This document shows, piece after piece, positions 44,380-52,661 of a stretch of DNA of 64,000 nt. The DNA lies in assembly GCA_018828145.1 (NCBI GenBank), contig JAHJWO010000024.1:62001-126000 (forward strand). Reading direction: 5' to 3'. Position numbers and translations under genes: made by a program. The notes under the pieces were generated by a model, which did not search any database, was not told the origin of the DNA, and saw nothing but the letters and a program-made list of their open reading frames with translations. The stretch comes from Alphaproteobacteria bacterium. GTDB lineage: Bacteria; Pseudomonadota; Alphaproteobacteria; Rhizobiales; Devosiaceae. How positions within the stretch are numbered: the stretch's first letter is position 1; each line of letters begins with the position of its first letter.

Positions 44380-45996
44380 ATGACCTGGCTGGCCGAGACT
44401 GCCATGCTGAGCCATGGCTGGCGCCGCTTCCTGCTGCTGATGCTGGCGGGCGCCATTGCCGGCCTCTCCGTACCGCCGCTCTTCATCGTGCCGGCTCTGT
44501 TCATCAGCTTCCCGCTCTGGGTCTGGTGCCTCGATGGCGCCGAGCGCCCGCGCGGCTGGCGGCGGCTGTTCGGCCCGGCCTTTGCCATCGGCTTTGCCTT
44601 TGGCTGGGGCTATTTCACCGTGGCTTTTCACTGGCTGGGCGCCGCCTTTTTCGTCGATGGCGGCATCATGCTGGTGTTGATGCCCTTTGCCATCCTGGCG
44701 CTGGCGGCGCTGATTGCCTTTTTCTGGGGCGGGGCCAGCGCGCTGGCCCATCTGTTCTGGAGCCACGGACCCTGGCGCGTCGTGACACTCGCCACCTTCC
44801 TCACCATGGCCGAATGGGCTCGCGGCCACGTGCTGACCGGCTTTCCCTTCGACCTGCTTGGCTATGCGCTGACCCCGACCGACGAGATGATGCAGATCAC
44901 CTCGGTCATCGGCATCTATGGCCTCACCCTGGTCGCGGCATTGTTGGCCATGACCCCGGCTCTGATCTGGCCGGCCGACAATCGCAGCCTGTCGCGGCGC
45001 TTATTGCCCTTTTTCATTGCCCTCTTCGTCATCGCCGGCCAGCTCGGTTATGGCTATAATCGACTTTCCGGCACCATCGCGACCGAACGCACCGATATCG
45101 CCCTGCGCCTCGTGCAGCCACTGGTCTATGAACATGCCGATTTCGGCAATGTCGATCCGGTGGCGCTGATCGATCGCCTGCTGATGCTGAGCGACATGCG
45201 CATGGACCCGGCCGACCAGGGCCTTGCCGATATCACCCATCTGGTCTGGCCCGAATCGTCCCTGCCGTTTTTCCTCGCCACCTATCCCGAGGCGCTGGCG
45301 CGCATTGCCCGCCTGTTGCCCGAGGGCACGACCCTGCTGACCGGCGCGCCGCGCCAGCAATACGAGCCCGGCGCCACGGAAGCTTCGGGGCCCCCGTTCA
45401 ATGCGGTCCTGGCGATCGATACCAATGGCGAGGTCATTGCCTCCTATGACAAGTCCCATCTCGTGCCGTTTGGCGAATTCCTGCCCTATGGCGAATTCTT
45501 CGCGCGGCTGGGCATCAAGCAGTTCGTGCCGGGCGCCGAGGGCTGGGCGCATGGCGATGCGCGGCGCCGGCTCATGAGCCTGCCGGCCACGCCGTCGCTG
45601 CTGGCGCTGATCTGCTACGAGATCCTGTTTTCCGGCGATCTCGGCGATACCGCCGGTGCGCAATTCCTCTTCAACATCACCAACGATGCCTGGTTCGATG
45701 GCTCCATCGGCCCGGCCCAGCATGCCCACCATGCCCGCATCCGCGCCGTGGAGGAGGGCATGAGCCTGATCCGCGCCGCAAATACTGGCCTCACCTTTGC
45801 CACCGATCCGCTGGGCCGCATCACCGCCCAGCTCCCGCCCATGCAGATGGCCGCGCTTGATGTGCGCCCGCATGAGCGCCTGTCGGGCACGGTCTTCAGC
45901 CAGCTCCGCCACTGGCCCCTGCTGCTCGCTCTGCTCGCGGGACTGCTGATCTCCCTCGCCGCCAGCCGCAACAATCGCAGGAAGCGGCCTGGATAG
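44380..45996 (+). CDS. lnt: Apolipoprotein N-acyltransferase
   Basis: The 538-aa inner-membrane enzyme adds the third acyl chain to lipoproteins. About seven N-terminal hydrophobic helices precede a nitrilase-like domain with the catalytic triad: glutamate in LVWPESSLPFF, lysine in SYDKSHLVPFGEFLPY and cysteine in LALICYEILFSGD; FNITNDAWFDGSIGPAQH is also conserved. A final membrane helix (LLLALLAGLLISLAA) ends the protein. In relatives it sits after corC; here its upstream neighbour is tsaB, divergent. Confidence 0.97.
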   Translation: MTWLAETAMLSHGWRRFLLLMLAGAIAGLSVPPLFIVPALFISFPLWVWCLDGAERPRGWRRLFGPAFAIGFAFGWGYFTVAFHWLGAAFFVDGGIMLVLMPFAILALAALIAFFWGGASALAHLFWSHGPWRVVTLATFLTMAEWARGHVLTGFPFDLLGYALTPTDEMMQITSVIGIYGLTLVAALLAMTPALIWPADNRSLSRRLLPFFIALFVIAGQLGYGYNRLSGTIATERTDIALRLVQPLVYEHADFGNVDPVALIDRLLMLSDMRMDPADQGLADITHLVWPESSLPFFLATYPEALARIARLLPEGTTLLTGAPRQQYEPGATEASGPPFNAVLAIDTNGEVIASYDKSHLVPFGEFLPYGEFFARLGIKQFVPGAEGWAHGDARRRLMSLPATPSLLALICYEILFSGDLGDTAGAQFLFNITNDAWFDGSIGPAQHAHHARIRAVEEGMSLIRAANTGLTFATDPLGRITAQLPPMQMAALDVRPHERLSGTVFSQLRHWPLLLALLAGLLISLAASRNNRRKRPG

Positions 45997-46243
45997 GCCG
46001 GCGCCTTCGGCTGGCGTGGGCACCCACCCACAGATCTGGGAACTCCTGTTGCCATCCCCAACTTATCCCCCTGGTCGAAACCTGTGGCACAATCCTGCCC
46101 ATCACTCCGCATGGGCGGCCTGCAGGCGAACAGTGGCGGGGGGAGCCGGGCGCGGGTTTTGCCTCTCGCGCAGGTTCGAGACCTGGCCGTACGTGGCGAG
46201 CGACCATCGTGCGCGATAACCGGGACTGTTCCAAAAACCGGCA

Positions 46244-46306
46244 CCCCGAGGCGGCCGTCGTCTCGTTTTTTAATTTACCAGAGGCGGCATCCGCCTCGGG
46301 GCCCGT
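46244..46306. repeat. Dispersed palindromic element (CCCCGAGGCGGC family), copy 2
   Basis: It is almost identical to the copy at 10087-10147: CCCCGAGGCGGC, CGTCTCGTTTTTT, then ACCAGAGGCGGCATCCGCCT and CGGGGCCCGTC. The differences lie in the spacer. Both copies sit about 200 bp upstream of a highly expressed gene (csp and metK). Confidence 0.75.
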
Positions 46307-46454
46307 CCATCTCGTGAAAACCGTGTTCAGGCGGCGCTTTGGCACGCCCGCGACTTGGCGGCACCGCCGACAGCAGCCGCCAATCCATGCTCCAAAACCG
46401 CCATGCAACATATCAAGCTTTCTTTATATCCCGCTTGACCGCGCGGGCGGGCAA

Positions 46455-46516
46455 TGTCACAAACCCCTCGGAATTGCTCATTTTGAGTGGTTTTTGACAA
46501 GTTCAGGGGAATTTGG
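46455..46516 (+). promoter_or_regulatory. Candidate SD-masking pseudoknot in metK leader (possible SAM-type riboswitch)
   Basis: TGTCA (46455-46459) pairs with TGACA (46495-46499), and CCCCT (46464-46468) inside that loop pairs with AGGGG (46505-46509), which is the metK Shine-Dalgarno. A small internal hairpin CTCA/TGAG (46477-46487) lies between. The result is an H-type pseudoknot that would hide the ribosome site, the topology used by SAM/SAH riboswitches upstream of metK in other alphaproteobacteria. Ligand binding is inference; the spacer is longer than in known SAM/SAH examples. Confidence 0.4.
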
Positions 46517-47773
46517 GTGGCGCGGTCTTCTTATCTCTTCACGTCGGAATCGGTGTCCGAGGGTCATCCGGACAAGGTGTGCGACCGGATTTCCGATGAA
46601 ATCGTCGACCTGGTATTCCGCGAGGCCAAGAAGGCCGGCATGGATCCCTCCCAGGTGCGCATCGCCTGCGAGACGCTGGCCACCACCAATCGCGTGGTGA
46701 TTGCCGGCGAGGTGCGCGTGCCCGAAACCCTGCTCAAGAAGGGCAAGGACGGCAAGATCGTGCTCGATGCCGCCGGCCACCCGGTGGTCAATCCGTCCAA
46801 GTTCAAGTCCGCCGCCCGCAAGGCCATCAAGGCCATCGGTTACGAGCAGGCCGGCTTCCACTGGAAGACCGCCCGCATCGACGTGCTGCTGCATGGCCAG
46901 TCGGCCGATATCGCGCAGGGCGTCGACGAATCGGGCAACAAGGATGTGGGTGCCGGCGACCAGGGCATCATGTTCGGCTATGCCAGCCGCGAGACCCCTG
47001 AATTGCTGCCCGCGCCCATCTACTACGCGCACAAGATCCTCGAGACCCTGACCATTGCCCGCAAGGCCAATAACAGCGCCGCCGGCAAGCTCGGCCCCGA
47101 CGCCAAGAGCCAGGTCACCGTCCGCTATGAAGATGGCAAGCCGGTCGGCGTCACCCAGATCGTGCTGTCCACCCAGCATCTGGATGAGAGCCTGACCTCG
47201 GCCGACGTGCGCGGAATTGTCGAACCCTATATCCGTGAAGCCCTCCCCGAAGGCTGGATCACCAAGGATACCGTCTGGCACGTCAACCCGACCGGCAAGT
47301 TCGTGGTCGGCGGTCCCGATGGCGATGCGGGCCTGACCGGTCGCAAGATCATTGTCGACACCTATGGCGGTGCAGCGCCGCATGGCGGCGGCGCCTTCTC
47401 GGGCAAGGATCCCACCAAGGTGGACCGTTCGGCAGCCTATGCGGCGCGCTACCTCGCCAAGAACGTGGTTGCCGCGGGCCTGGCCGATCGCGCCACCATC
47501 CAGCTCAGCTATGCCATTGGCGTTGCCCAGCCGCTCTCGATCTATGTCGACCTGCACGGCACCGGCACCGTCGACGAGGCCCGGGTCGAGGCAGCGCTGG
47601 GCAAGGTGATGGATCTCACCCCGCACGGCATCCGCACTCATCTCGATCTCAACAAGCCCATCTATGCCAAGACCTCCGCCTATGGCCATTTCGGCCGCAA
47701 GGCGGGCCGTGACGGCTCGTTCAGCTGGGAAAAGACCGATCTGGTCAGCGCCCTCAAGGCCGCAGTGAAGTAA
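46517..47773 (+). CDS. metK: S-adenosylmethionine synthetase
   Basis: The 418-aa product starts at GTG 46517, seven bases after AGGGGA, giving [26 protein letters not shown] and methionine sites are intact: [30 protein letters not shown], and [27 protein letters not shown]. It makes SAM, the methyl donor. The structured leader suggests feedback by SAM or SAH. A strong terminator follows. Confidence 0.98.
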   Translation: MARSSYLFTSESVSEGHPDKVCDRISDEIVDLVFREAKKAGMDPSQVRIACETLATTNRVVIAGEVRVPETLLKKGKDGKIVLDAAGHPVVNPSKFKSAARKAIKAIGYEQAGFHWKTARIDVLLHGQSADIAQGVDESGNKDVGAGDQGIMFGYASRETPELLPAPIYYAHKILETLTIARKANNSAAGKLGPDAKSQVTVRYEDGKPVGVTQIVLSTQHLDESLTSADVRGIVEPYIREALPEGWITKDTVWHVNPTGKFVVGGPDGDAGLTGRKIIVDTYGGAAPHGGGAFSGKDPTKVDRSAAYAARYLAKNVVAAGLADRATIQLSYAIGVAQPLSIYVDLHGTGTVDEARVEAALGKVMDLTPHGIRTHLDLNKPIYAKTSAYGHFGRKAGRDGSFSWEKTDLVSALKAAVK

Positions 47774-47802
47774 TCCCCCTCGGCTTTGTGCCTGCTACAA
47801 TG

Positions 47803-47842
47803 AACCTTGTCCCCGCTGCGGCGAGGGCGAGGTTCTTTTTTT
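47803..47842 (+). terminator. Rho-independent terminator after metK
   Basis: A 14-bp stem (AACCTTGTCCCCGC / GCGAGGGCGAGGTT, one mismatch and two wobbles, TGCG loop) is followed by CTTTTTTTT. It ends only 13 bp before the trmB start codon, so trmB is either expressed by read-through or from a promoter within or upstream of the hairpin. Confidence 0.92.
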
Positions 47843-47854
47843 GATGTGAGACTG

Positions 47855-48565
47855 ATGACCAAGCCAGACCACCAGCTTCCAAAGACCCGCTCGGGCGAGC
47901 CGCGCGCCTTTTTCGGCCGCCGCTCGGGCAAGAAGCTGCATGGCGGCCAGCAGGCCGTGTTCGACGCCACCCTGCCCGATCTCGAAATCAAGCTCAGCGG
48001 CACGCTCGACCCGCGGGCGCTCTTCCCCGACGCCGACAGGATCATTGTCGAAATCGGCTATGGCGGCGGCGAGCATCTGGCCCTGGAGGCCGGTCGGCAT
48101 CCCGATACCGGCTATATCGGCTGCGAGGTCTTTACCGGCGGCATCGGCAAGATGGTGCAGACCATCGCCGCCGAAGGCCTGGCCAATATTCGCCTTTTCA
48201 CCGACGATGCCTTCAAGCTGCTGGTGGCGCTGCCCGATGCCTCGCTCGACGAGGTCTATCTGCTCTATCCCGATCCCTGGCCCAAGACGCGCCACCACAA
48301 AAGGCGCTTCGTATCGCCCACCACGCTGGCCGAGCTGGCGCGGGTCATCCGGCCGGGCGGGGTCTTTCACTTTGCCACCGATATCGAAGATTACGCCAAC
48401 TGGACCCTGGCCCATATCCTGCGCGCGCCGGCCTTCCGCTTCGCGCCGGAACGGCCCGGCAGCTGGCTCGAACCCTATCCCGGCTGGCAGGCGACCCGCT
48501 ACGAGCAGAAGGCCCGCCGCGAGGGCCGGTTGATCAGCTTTTACTTCAGTTTCACACGAGTTTAG
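47855..48565 (+). CDS. trmB: tRNA (guanine-N7)-methyltransferase
   Basis: The 236-aa SAM-dependent enzyme makes m7G46 in tRNA variable loops. The SAM loop is IVEIGYGGGEHLALEA, and the signature YLLYPDPWPKTRHHKRRF and HFATDIEDYANW segments bind tRNA and the catalytic site. Start ATG 47855; an upstream in-frame ATG lies inside the metK terminator. Following metK is the common alphaproteobacterial order. Confidence 0.97.
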   Translation: MTKPDHQLPKTRSGEPRAFFGRRSGKKLHGGQQAVFDATLPDLEIKLSGTLDPRALFPDADRIIVEIGYGGGEHLALEAGRHPDTGYIGCEVFTGGIGKMVQTIAAEGLANIRLFTDDAFKLLVALPDASLDEVYLLYPDPWPKTRHHKRRFVSPTTLAELARVIRPGGVFHFATDIEDYANWTLAHILRAPAFRFAPERPGSWLEPYPGWQATRYEQKARREGRLISFYFSFTRV

Positions 48566-48673
48566 CCACCGCCGTGAATGGCACCTATGTCAAAGTTTAA
48601 TGTGGCGGGGCACTGGAAGCGCCACAAAGCCGCCCCATATGCCAACCTCGATCCTGATTTTCCGAGGCGCGTC

Positions 48674-49057
48674 ATGTCCGTTCTTTCCGTATCCAACCAG
48701 CACGATTCCGATGTGCTGATGGTCAGACCGGGCAAGTGGACGCTGACGGTCGTGACGCTGTTGCGCGAACAGACGATGCGCTTCAACGAGATCAAGCGCG
48801 TCGGCGGGATTTCGCAGAAGACCCTGACCATGACGCTGCGCGAGCTCGAACGCGACGGCTTCGTCACCCGCACCATGTTCGCCACCATTCCCCCGCGGGT
48901 CGATTATCAACTGACCGAACTGGGGCGGGAATTGCTGGATCTGGCCGATGGCCTGCGCCGCTTTGCCGAGCGCAACCGGGAGCAGGTGCTGGCGGCGCGG
49001 GAACGCTTTGACGCTTCGGGGGGCGAGCCTGCCATCAGGCTCGTCCACGCCGAATAG
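48674..49057 (+). CDS. HxlR-family transcriptional regulator
   Basis: From ATG 48674 (after GAGG) the 127-aa product is a single HxlR winged helix: GKWTLTVVTLLREQTMRFNEIKR, GGISQKTLTMTLRELERDGFVTRT and PPRVDYQLTELGRELL. An in-frame upstream ATG at 48578 would add 32 poorly conserved residues. The usual N-terminal redox cysteine is absent, so thiol or aldehyde sensing is doubtful. The target gene is not obvious; neighbours are trmB and a small exported protein. Confidence 0.9.
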   Translation: MSVLSVSNQHDSDVLMVRPGKWTLTVVTLLREQTMRFNEIKRVGGISQKTLTMTLRELERDGFVTRTMFATIPPRVDYQLTELGRELLDLADGLRRFAERNREQVLAARERFDASGGEPAIRLVHAE

Positions 49058-49101
49058 AACTACGGGCGCCGCCGGCAGACCGGCGGCGCCGGGGCAATCA
49101 A

Positions 49102-49377
49102 CTAGAGCGCGACCGGCTCGAGCAGGCCAGGCGTGTAGAGCTGCATGGCCTGGCTGCCATCTTCGAGGACGACGAAGGCGCGGATCAGCCCGCCCCATTC
49201 CTCGACATCGGTGGCGTTGATGCCCTGGGCCTGCAGGCGGCTGACGATGGAATCGGCGACAAAGTCGCTCATTTCACCCGAGCCGTCACCGAAGACGTCG
49301 CCTTCGGCATAGGCAGGGACGGCAACGCTGGCCAGCGAGGCAACGGCAACCAGGGCGATAAGGCTGTTCTTGATCAT
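49102..49377 (-). CDS. Small exported protein (91 aa)
   Basis: The product has a signal peptide (MIKNSLIALVAVASLASVAVPAYA) and a mature part of about 67 residues (EGDVFGDGSGEMSDFVADSIVSRLQAQGINATDVEEWGG has an acidic helix; ends LLEPVAL). Likely periplasmic. Start at the ATG complementary to 49375-49377, preceded by AGGAA. No known family. It converges with the HxlR regulator gene. Confidence 0.65.
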   Translation of the reverse strand: MIKNSLIALVAVASLASVAVPAYAEGDVFGDGSGEMSDFVADSIVSRLQAQGINATDVEEWGGLIRAFVVLEDGSQAMQLYTPGLLEPVAL

Positions 49378-49608
49378 TTCAGATGTTCCTTTCGTGTTGA
49401 ACACCCCACAGATGATCGCGCCCTCTGCCCCCCTCAAGAGACGATTTTGCAGAATATGCCACTTGAAGTCAGGTTTGGAAATGCGAGAGTTTTACAAATG
49501 AAATCAAGGGGTTCTTTGGTATCCTGGTTTCCTCTGTGCTACCGGGTTTCACCATGGCAACGATCCGGGCGCCCGACGCTGCGCCGTCTCCCGGCCCGCG
49601 ACGCGCCC

Positions 49609-49637
49609 TTGCCTCCGGCCCGGTTCCGCGCTATAGA
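49609..49637 (+). promoter_or_regulatory. Sigma-70 promoter of the rimP-nusA-ylxR-infB operon
   Basis: TTGCCT (-35) and TATAGA (-10) are separated by exactly 17 bp. Transcription would begin near 49644, about 65 nt before the rimP start codon. Confidence 0.6.
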
Positions 49638-49663
49638 GGCTCCAACATCTCAGCAAGTTTGCA

Positions 49664-49694
49664 GAGTGGGAGCCGCCCGGCCCCGCTCTTTTTT
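49664..49694 (+). terminator. Attenuator-like hairpin in rimP leader
   Basis: GAGTGGG pairs with CCCGCTC (one G-U), with additional GC pairing possible inside, followed at once by TTTTTT. It lies between the predicted start point and the rimP ATG at 49711. Because NusA is encoded in the same operon and acts on termination, feedback attenuation is plausible, as in the E. coli nusA operon. Confidence 0.6.
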
Positions 49695-49710
49695 ATTACC
49701 CAAGGGACCG

Positions 49711-50337
49711 ATGAGTTTCGACCTCACCGAACAGCGCTACATCAAGGAAACGGGCCTCGAGGCTCGCGTTTCCCGCATCGTCGAGCCGGTGGCCAATGGC
49801 CTGGGCTTCTCGCTCGTCCGGGTGAAGATCACCCAGGAAAACGGCATGACGCTGCAGATCATGGCCGAAGACGAGAACGGGCGCTTCACAATCGTCAACT
49901 GCGAGGCCCTCTCCAAGGATCTCTCGCCGGTGCTCGATGTGGAAGACCCGATCGATCGTGAATACCACCTTGAGGTCAGTTCCCCCGGCATCGATCGGCC
50001 GCTGGTGCGCAAGCGCGACTTCGCCGCCCATCTGGGCCACGAAGCCAAGATCGAGCTGGCCGACATGATCAATGGCCGCAAGCGCTTCCGCGGCTTCATC
50101 AAGTCGGTGGACGACGAGGCAGTGACCATTACCCTGCCGGACGCCTCCGCCGGGACCGATCCGGACCACCGGCTGCTGTTCTCCACCCTGGCCGAGGCCA
50201 AGCTGGTGATGACCGATGCGCTCATGGAAAAGGCGCGCATCGATCAGGAAGCCCATCCCATCGACGACGACGAGACCGAGACGGTCGAGCTCGCCAGTGA
50301 CGACGACGACGAATCTATCTCCAAGGAGACACACTAA
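49711..50337 (+). CDS. rimP: Ribosome maturation factor RimP
   Basis: The 208-aa product assists 30S assembly. The two conserved domains show GLEARVSRIVEPVANGLGFSLVRVKIT, VNCEALSKDLSPVLDVEDPI, YHLEVSSPGIDRPLVRKRDF and the Sm-like RFRGFIKSVDDEAVTI. An alphaproteobacterial acidic C-terminal tail (DDDETETVELASDDDDE) follows. The stop codon is immediately followed by the nusA ATG with no gap. Start ATG 49711; upstream frame is in the leader. Confidence 0.96.
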   Translation: MSFDLTEQRYIKETGLEARVSRIVEPVANGLGFSLVRVKITQENGMTLQIMAEDENGRFTIVNCEALSKDLSPVLDVEDPIDREYHLEVSSPGIDRPLVRKRDFAAHLGHEAKIELADMINGRKRFRGFIKSVDDEAVTITLPDASAGTDPDHRLLFSTLAEAKLVMTDALMEKARIDQEAHPIDDDETETVELASDDDDESISKETH

Positions 50338-51936
50338 ATGGCCGTTAGCGCGAACCGTCTTGAGCTCTTGCAGATCGCAGATGCTGTTGCCCGCGAGAAG
50401 TCCATCGACCGCATGGTCGTGATCGAGGCGATGCAGGACGCCATGGAAAAGGCTGCAAAGGGCCGCTATGGCGCCGAGACCGAGATCAAGGTCGAGATCA
50501 ACCCGCGCTCTGGCGAAACTCGCATGTGGCGCCTGCTGGAAATCGTCGAGGAAGTCGAAGAGCCCAGCCGCCAGATCGATCTCAAGCACGCGCAGGTCAA
50601 GTCGCCCGAAGCCAAGGTCGGCGACTTTCTCACCGAGCCGCTGCCGCCCATGGAATTCGGCCGCATCGCCGCACAGTCGGCCAAGCAGGTCATCGTGCAG
50701 AAGGTGCGCGATGCCGAGCGCGAGCGCATGTATGACGAGTATTTCAATCGCATCGGCGAGATCGTCAACGGCACTGTCAAGCGCGTCGAATATGGCAATG
50801 TGATCGTCGACCTGGGTCGTGGCGAAGCCATTATCCGCCGCGACGAGCTGATCCCGCGCGAAATGTTCCGCTATGGCGATCGCGTCCGGGCCTATGTCTA
50901 TGACGTGCGCCGCGAACAGCGCGGCCCGCAGATTTTCCTCAGCCGCACCCATCCGCAGTTCATGGCCAAGCTGTTCATGCAGGAAGTGCCGGAAATCTAC
51001 GACGGCGTCATCACCATCCGCTCGATCGCCCGCGATCCGGGCAGCCGCGCCAAGATCGCAGTGACGTCCTCGGATTCCTCGATCGATCCCGTCGGCGCCT
51101 GCGTCGGTATGCGCGGTTCGCGCGTTCAGGCCGTGGTGGCCGAACTGCAGGGCGAAAAGATCGACATCATTCCCTGGACCGACACCATTGCCGACCTCGT
51201 GGTCAGCGCGCTGCAGCCGGCCGACGTCGCCAAGGTGGTGCTCGACGAGCAGGCCGAGCGCATCGAAGTGGTTGTGCCCGATGAACAGCTGTCGCTGGCC
51301 ATCGGCCGCCGGGGCCAGAATGTGCGCCTGGCGAGCCAGCTGATCGGCTGGGATATCGACATCCTGACCGAGCAGGAAGAGAGCGAACGCCGCCAGAAGG
51401 AATTCTCCGAACGGTCGAGCCTCTTCATGCAGGCCCTTGACGTTGACGAGATGGTTGCCCAGCTATTGGCTTCCGAAGGCTTCTCCTCGGTTGAAGAGCT
51501 CGCCTATATCGACGCCAACGAAATTGCCTCGATCGACGGCTTCGATGAAGAGACCGCCGGCGAAATCCAGAACCGCGCCACCGAATATCTGGCGGCCATC
51601 GACCGGGCCCATGACGAGGAGCGCAAGGCGCTCGGCGTCGAGGACGAACTCTACGAGATTCCCGGTCTCACCGCAGCCATGCTGGTTGCCCTGGGCAAGG
51701 ACGGCGTCAAGACGGTCGAAGACTTTGCCGGCTGTGCCTCGGACGATCTGATCGGCTGGAGCGAACGCAAGGATGGCGAGACCAAGCGGTTTGAAGGCAC
51801 CTTCAAGGACTTCCCCGTAAGCCGCGAGGAAGCCGAGGACATGATTCTGCAGGCCCGCATCAAGGCCGGCTGGATCAACGAGGACGATTTGCCACCGGTG
51901 GAAGGTGATACCTTCACCGAAGAGGCGACGGCTTAG
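50338..51936 (+). CDS. nusA: Transcription termination/antitermination factor NusA
   Basis: The 532-aa product has the N-terminal RNA-polymerase-binding domain, an S1 domain ([25 protein letters not shown]), two KH domains ([50 protein letters not shown]) and two C-terminal helix-hairpin-helix repeats ([43 protein letters not shown]). It controls pausing and termination and may feed back on its own leader. The start directly abuts the rimP stop. Confidence 0.98.
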   Translation: MAVSANRLELLQIADAVAREKSIDRMVVIEAMQDAMEKAAKGRYGAETEIKVEINPRSGETRMWRLLEIVEEVEEPSRQIDLKHAQVKSPEAKVGDFLTEPLPPMEFGRIAAQSAKQVIVQKVRDAERERMYDEYFNRIGEIVNGTVKRVEYGNVIVDLGRGEAIIRRDELIPREMFRYGDRVRAYVYDVRREQRGPQIFLSRTHPQFMAKLFMQEVPEIYDGVITIRSIARDPGSRAKIAVTSSDSSIDPVGACVGMRGSRVQAVVAELQGEKIDIIPWTDTIADLVVSALQPADVAKVVLDEQAERIEVVVPDEQLSLAIGRRGQNVRLASQLIGWDIDILTEQEESERRQKEFSERSSLFMQALDVDEMVAQLLASEGFSSVEELAYIDANEIASIDGFDEETAGEIQNRATEYLAAIDRAHDEERKALGVEDELYEIPGLTAAMLVALGKDGVKTVEDFAGCASDDLIGWSERKDGETKRFEGTFKDFPVSREEAEDMILQARIKAGWINEDDLPPVEGDTFTEEATA

Positions 51937-51959
51937 GCCGTTTCGGAGCGAGGGACCTG

Positions 51960-52661
51960 ATGGCCCGACGCGAGGAAACGACCAGGATGTGCGCACTGAC
52001 ACGGGCCGAGAGGCCCGTGGCAGAACTTATACGCTTTGTGCTCGGGCCCGACGGCGAACTGGTGCCTGACACCGAAGCCAAGGCCGAGGGACGGGGCGTC
52101 TGGATCAGCCTCAGCCGTGATGCTGTGGCCCAGGCGGTCAAGAAAAAGGTCTTTGCCCGGAGCCTGCAGACCGAGGTCAAGCTGCCGGACGACCTGCCCG
52201 GACTGACCGAGTTGCGGTTGCAGCAGCGCTATCTCAATGCGCTGGGCATGGCCCGCAAGGCCGGCCAGCTCACCTTTGGCGCCACCAAGGTCAAGGCGCT
52301 GATCGACACGGGCAGGCTCATTGCCCTGATCACGGCGACCGATGCCGCCGAGGATGGTCGCAGCAAGATGGTCGGTCCGCTCAAGGCGCTGCACTATGCG
52401 GCGGCCGAGGAAGATGTCGAAGGCTTCGACGTGCCCCATTTCGAATTGCTCTCCTCAGAGCAAATGGGTTTGGCACTCGGACTGGAAAATGTGATACATG
52501 CTGCCCTCACAAGAGGGGCGGCAGCCCAAGCGGCAGTGGAAAAGGCCCGTAGACTGGCCCTTTACATTGCCAAACCGACGGAAAAGGACACCGACCGCCC
52601 TGCGGTTGACGGTGACCTTTTGCCCGAGGCCACCGACGAAAGACGCGAGATACATGGCTGA
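51960..52661 (+). CDS. ylxR: YlxR-domain / L7Ae-like RNA-binding protein
   Basis: The 233-aa product fuses a DUF448/YlxR domain (about 8-80; [24 protein letters not shown] ... GRGVWIS) to an L7Ae/L30e-like domain (about 88-195; [26 protein letters not shown]). The fusion is standard in alphaproteobacteria. It probably binds RNA in ribosome biogenesis or transcription with NusA. Its end overlaps the infB start by eight bases. Confidence 0.93.
   Translation: MARREETTRMCALTRAERPVAELIRFVLGPDGELVPDTEAKAEGRGVWISLSRDAVAQAVKKKVFARSLQTEVKLPDDLPGLTELRLQQRYLNALGMARKAGQLTFGATKVKALIDTGRLIALITATDAAEDGRSKMVGPLKALHYAAAEEDVEGFDVPHFELLSSEQMGLALGLENVIHAALTRGAAAQAAVEKARRLALYIAKPTEKDTDRPAVDGDLLPEATDERREIHG

Larger units (their letters stand above)
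45997..46516. other. 520-bp noncoding region upstream of metK
   Basis: No gene is supported. It contains an unassigned GC-rich stretch (45997-46243), a copy of the CCCCGAGGCGGC repeat (46244-46306), an AT-richer stretch with a possible promoter (46400-46445), and the structured metK leader (46455-46516). Confidence 0.6.
49378..49710. other. 333-bp noncoding interval: rimP operon promoter and leader
   Basis: No gene is supported. The left part is the upstream region of the divergent small exported protein. The right part contains a good sigma-70 promoter (49609-49637) and a hairpin with T-run (49664-49694) just before rimP. Nothing further is recognised. Confidence 0.65.

Noticed and set aside
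46494..46499. TTGACA upstream of metK as a -35 promoter element
   Set aside because: A -10 element 17 bp later would fall inside the metK coding sequence beyond its well-supported GTG start. The bases are better explained as one arm of the leader pseudoknot.
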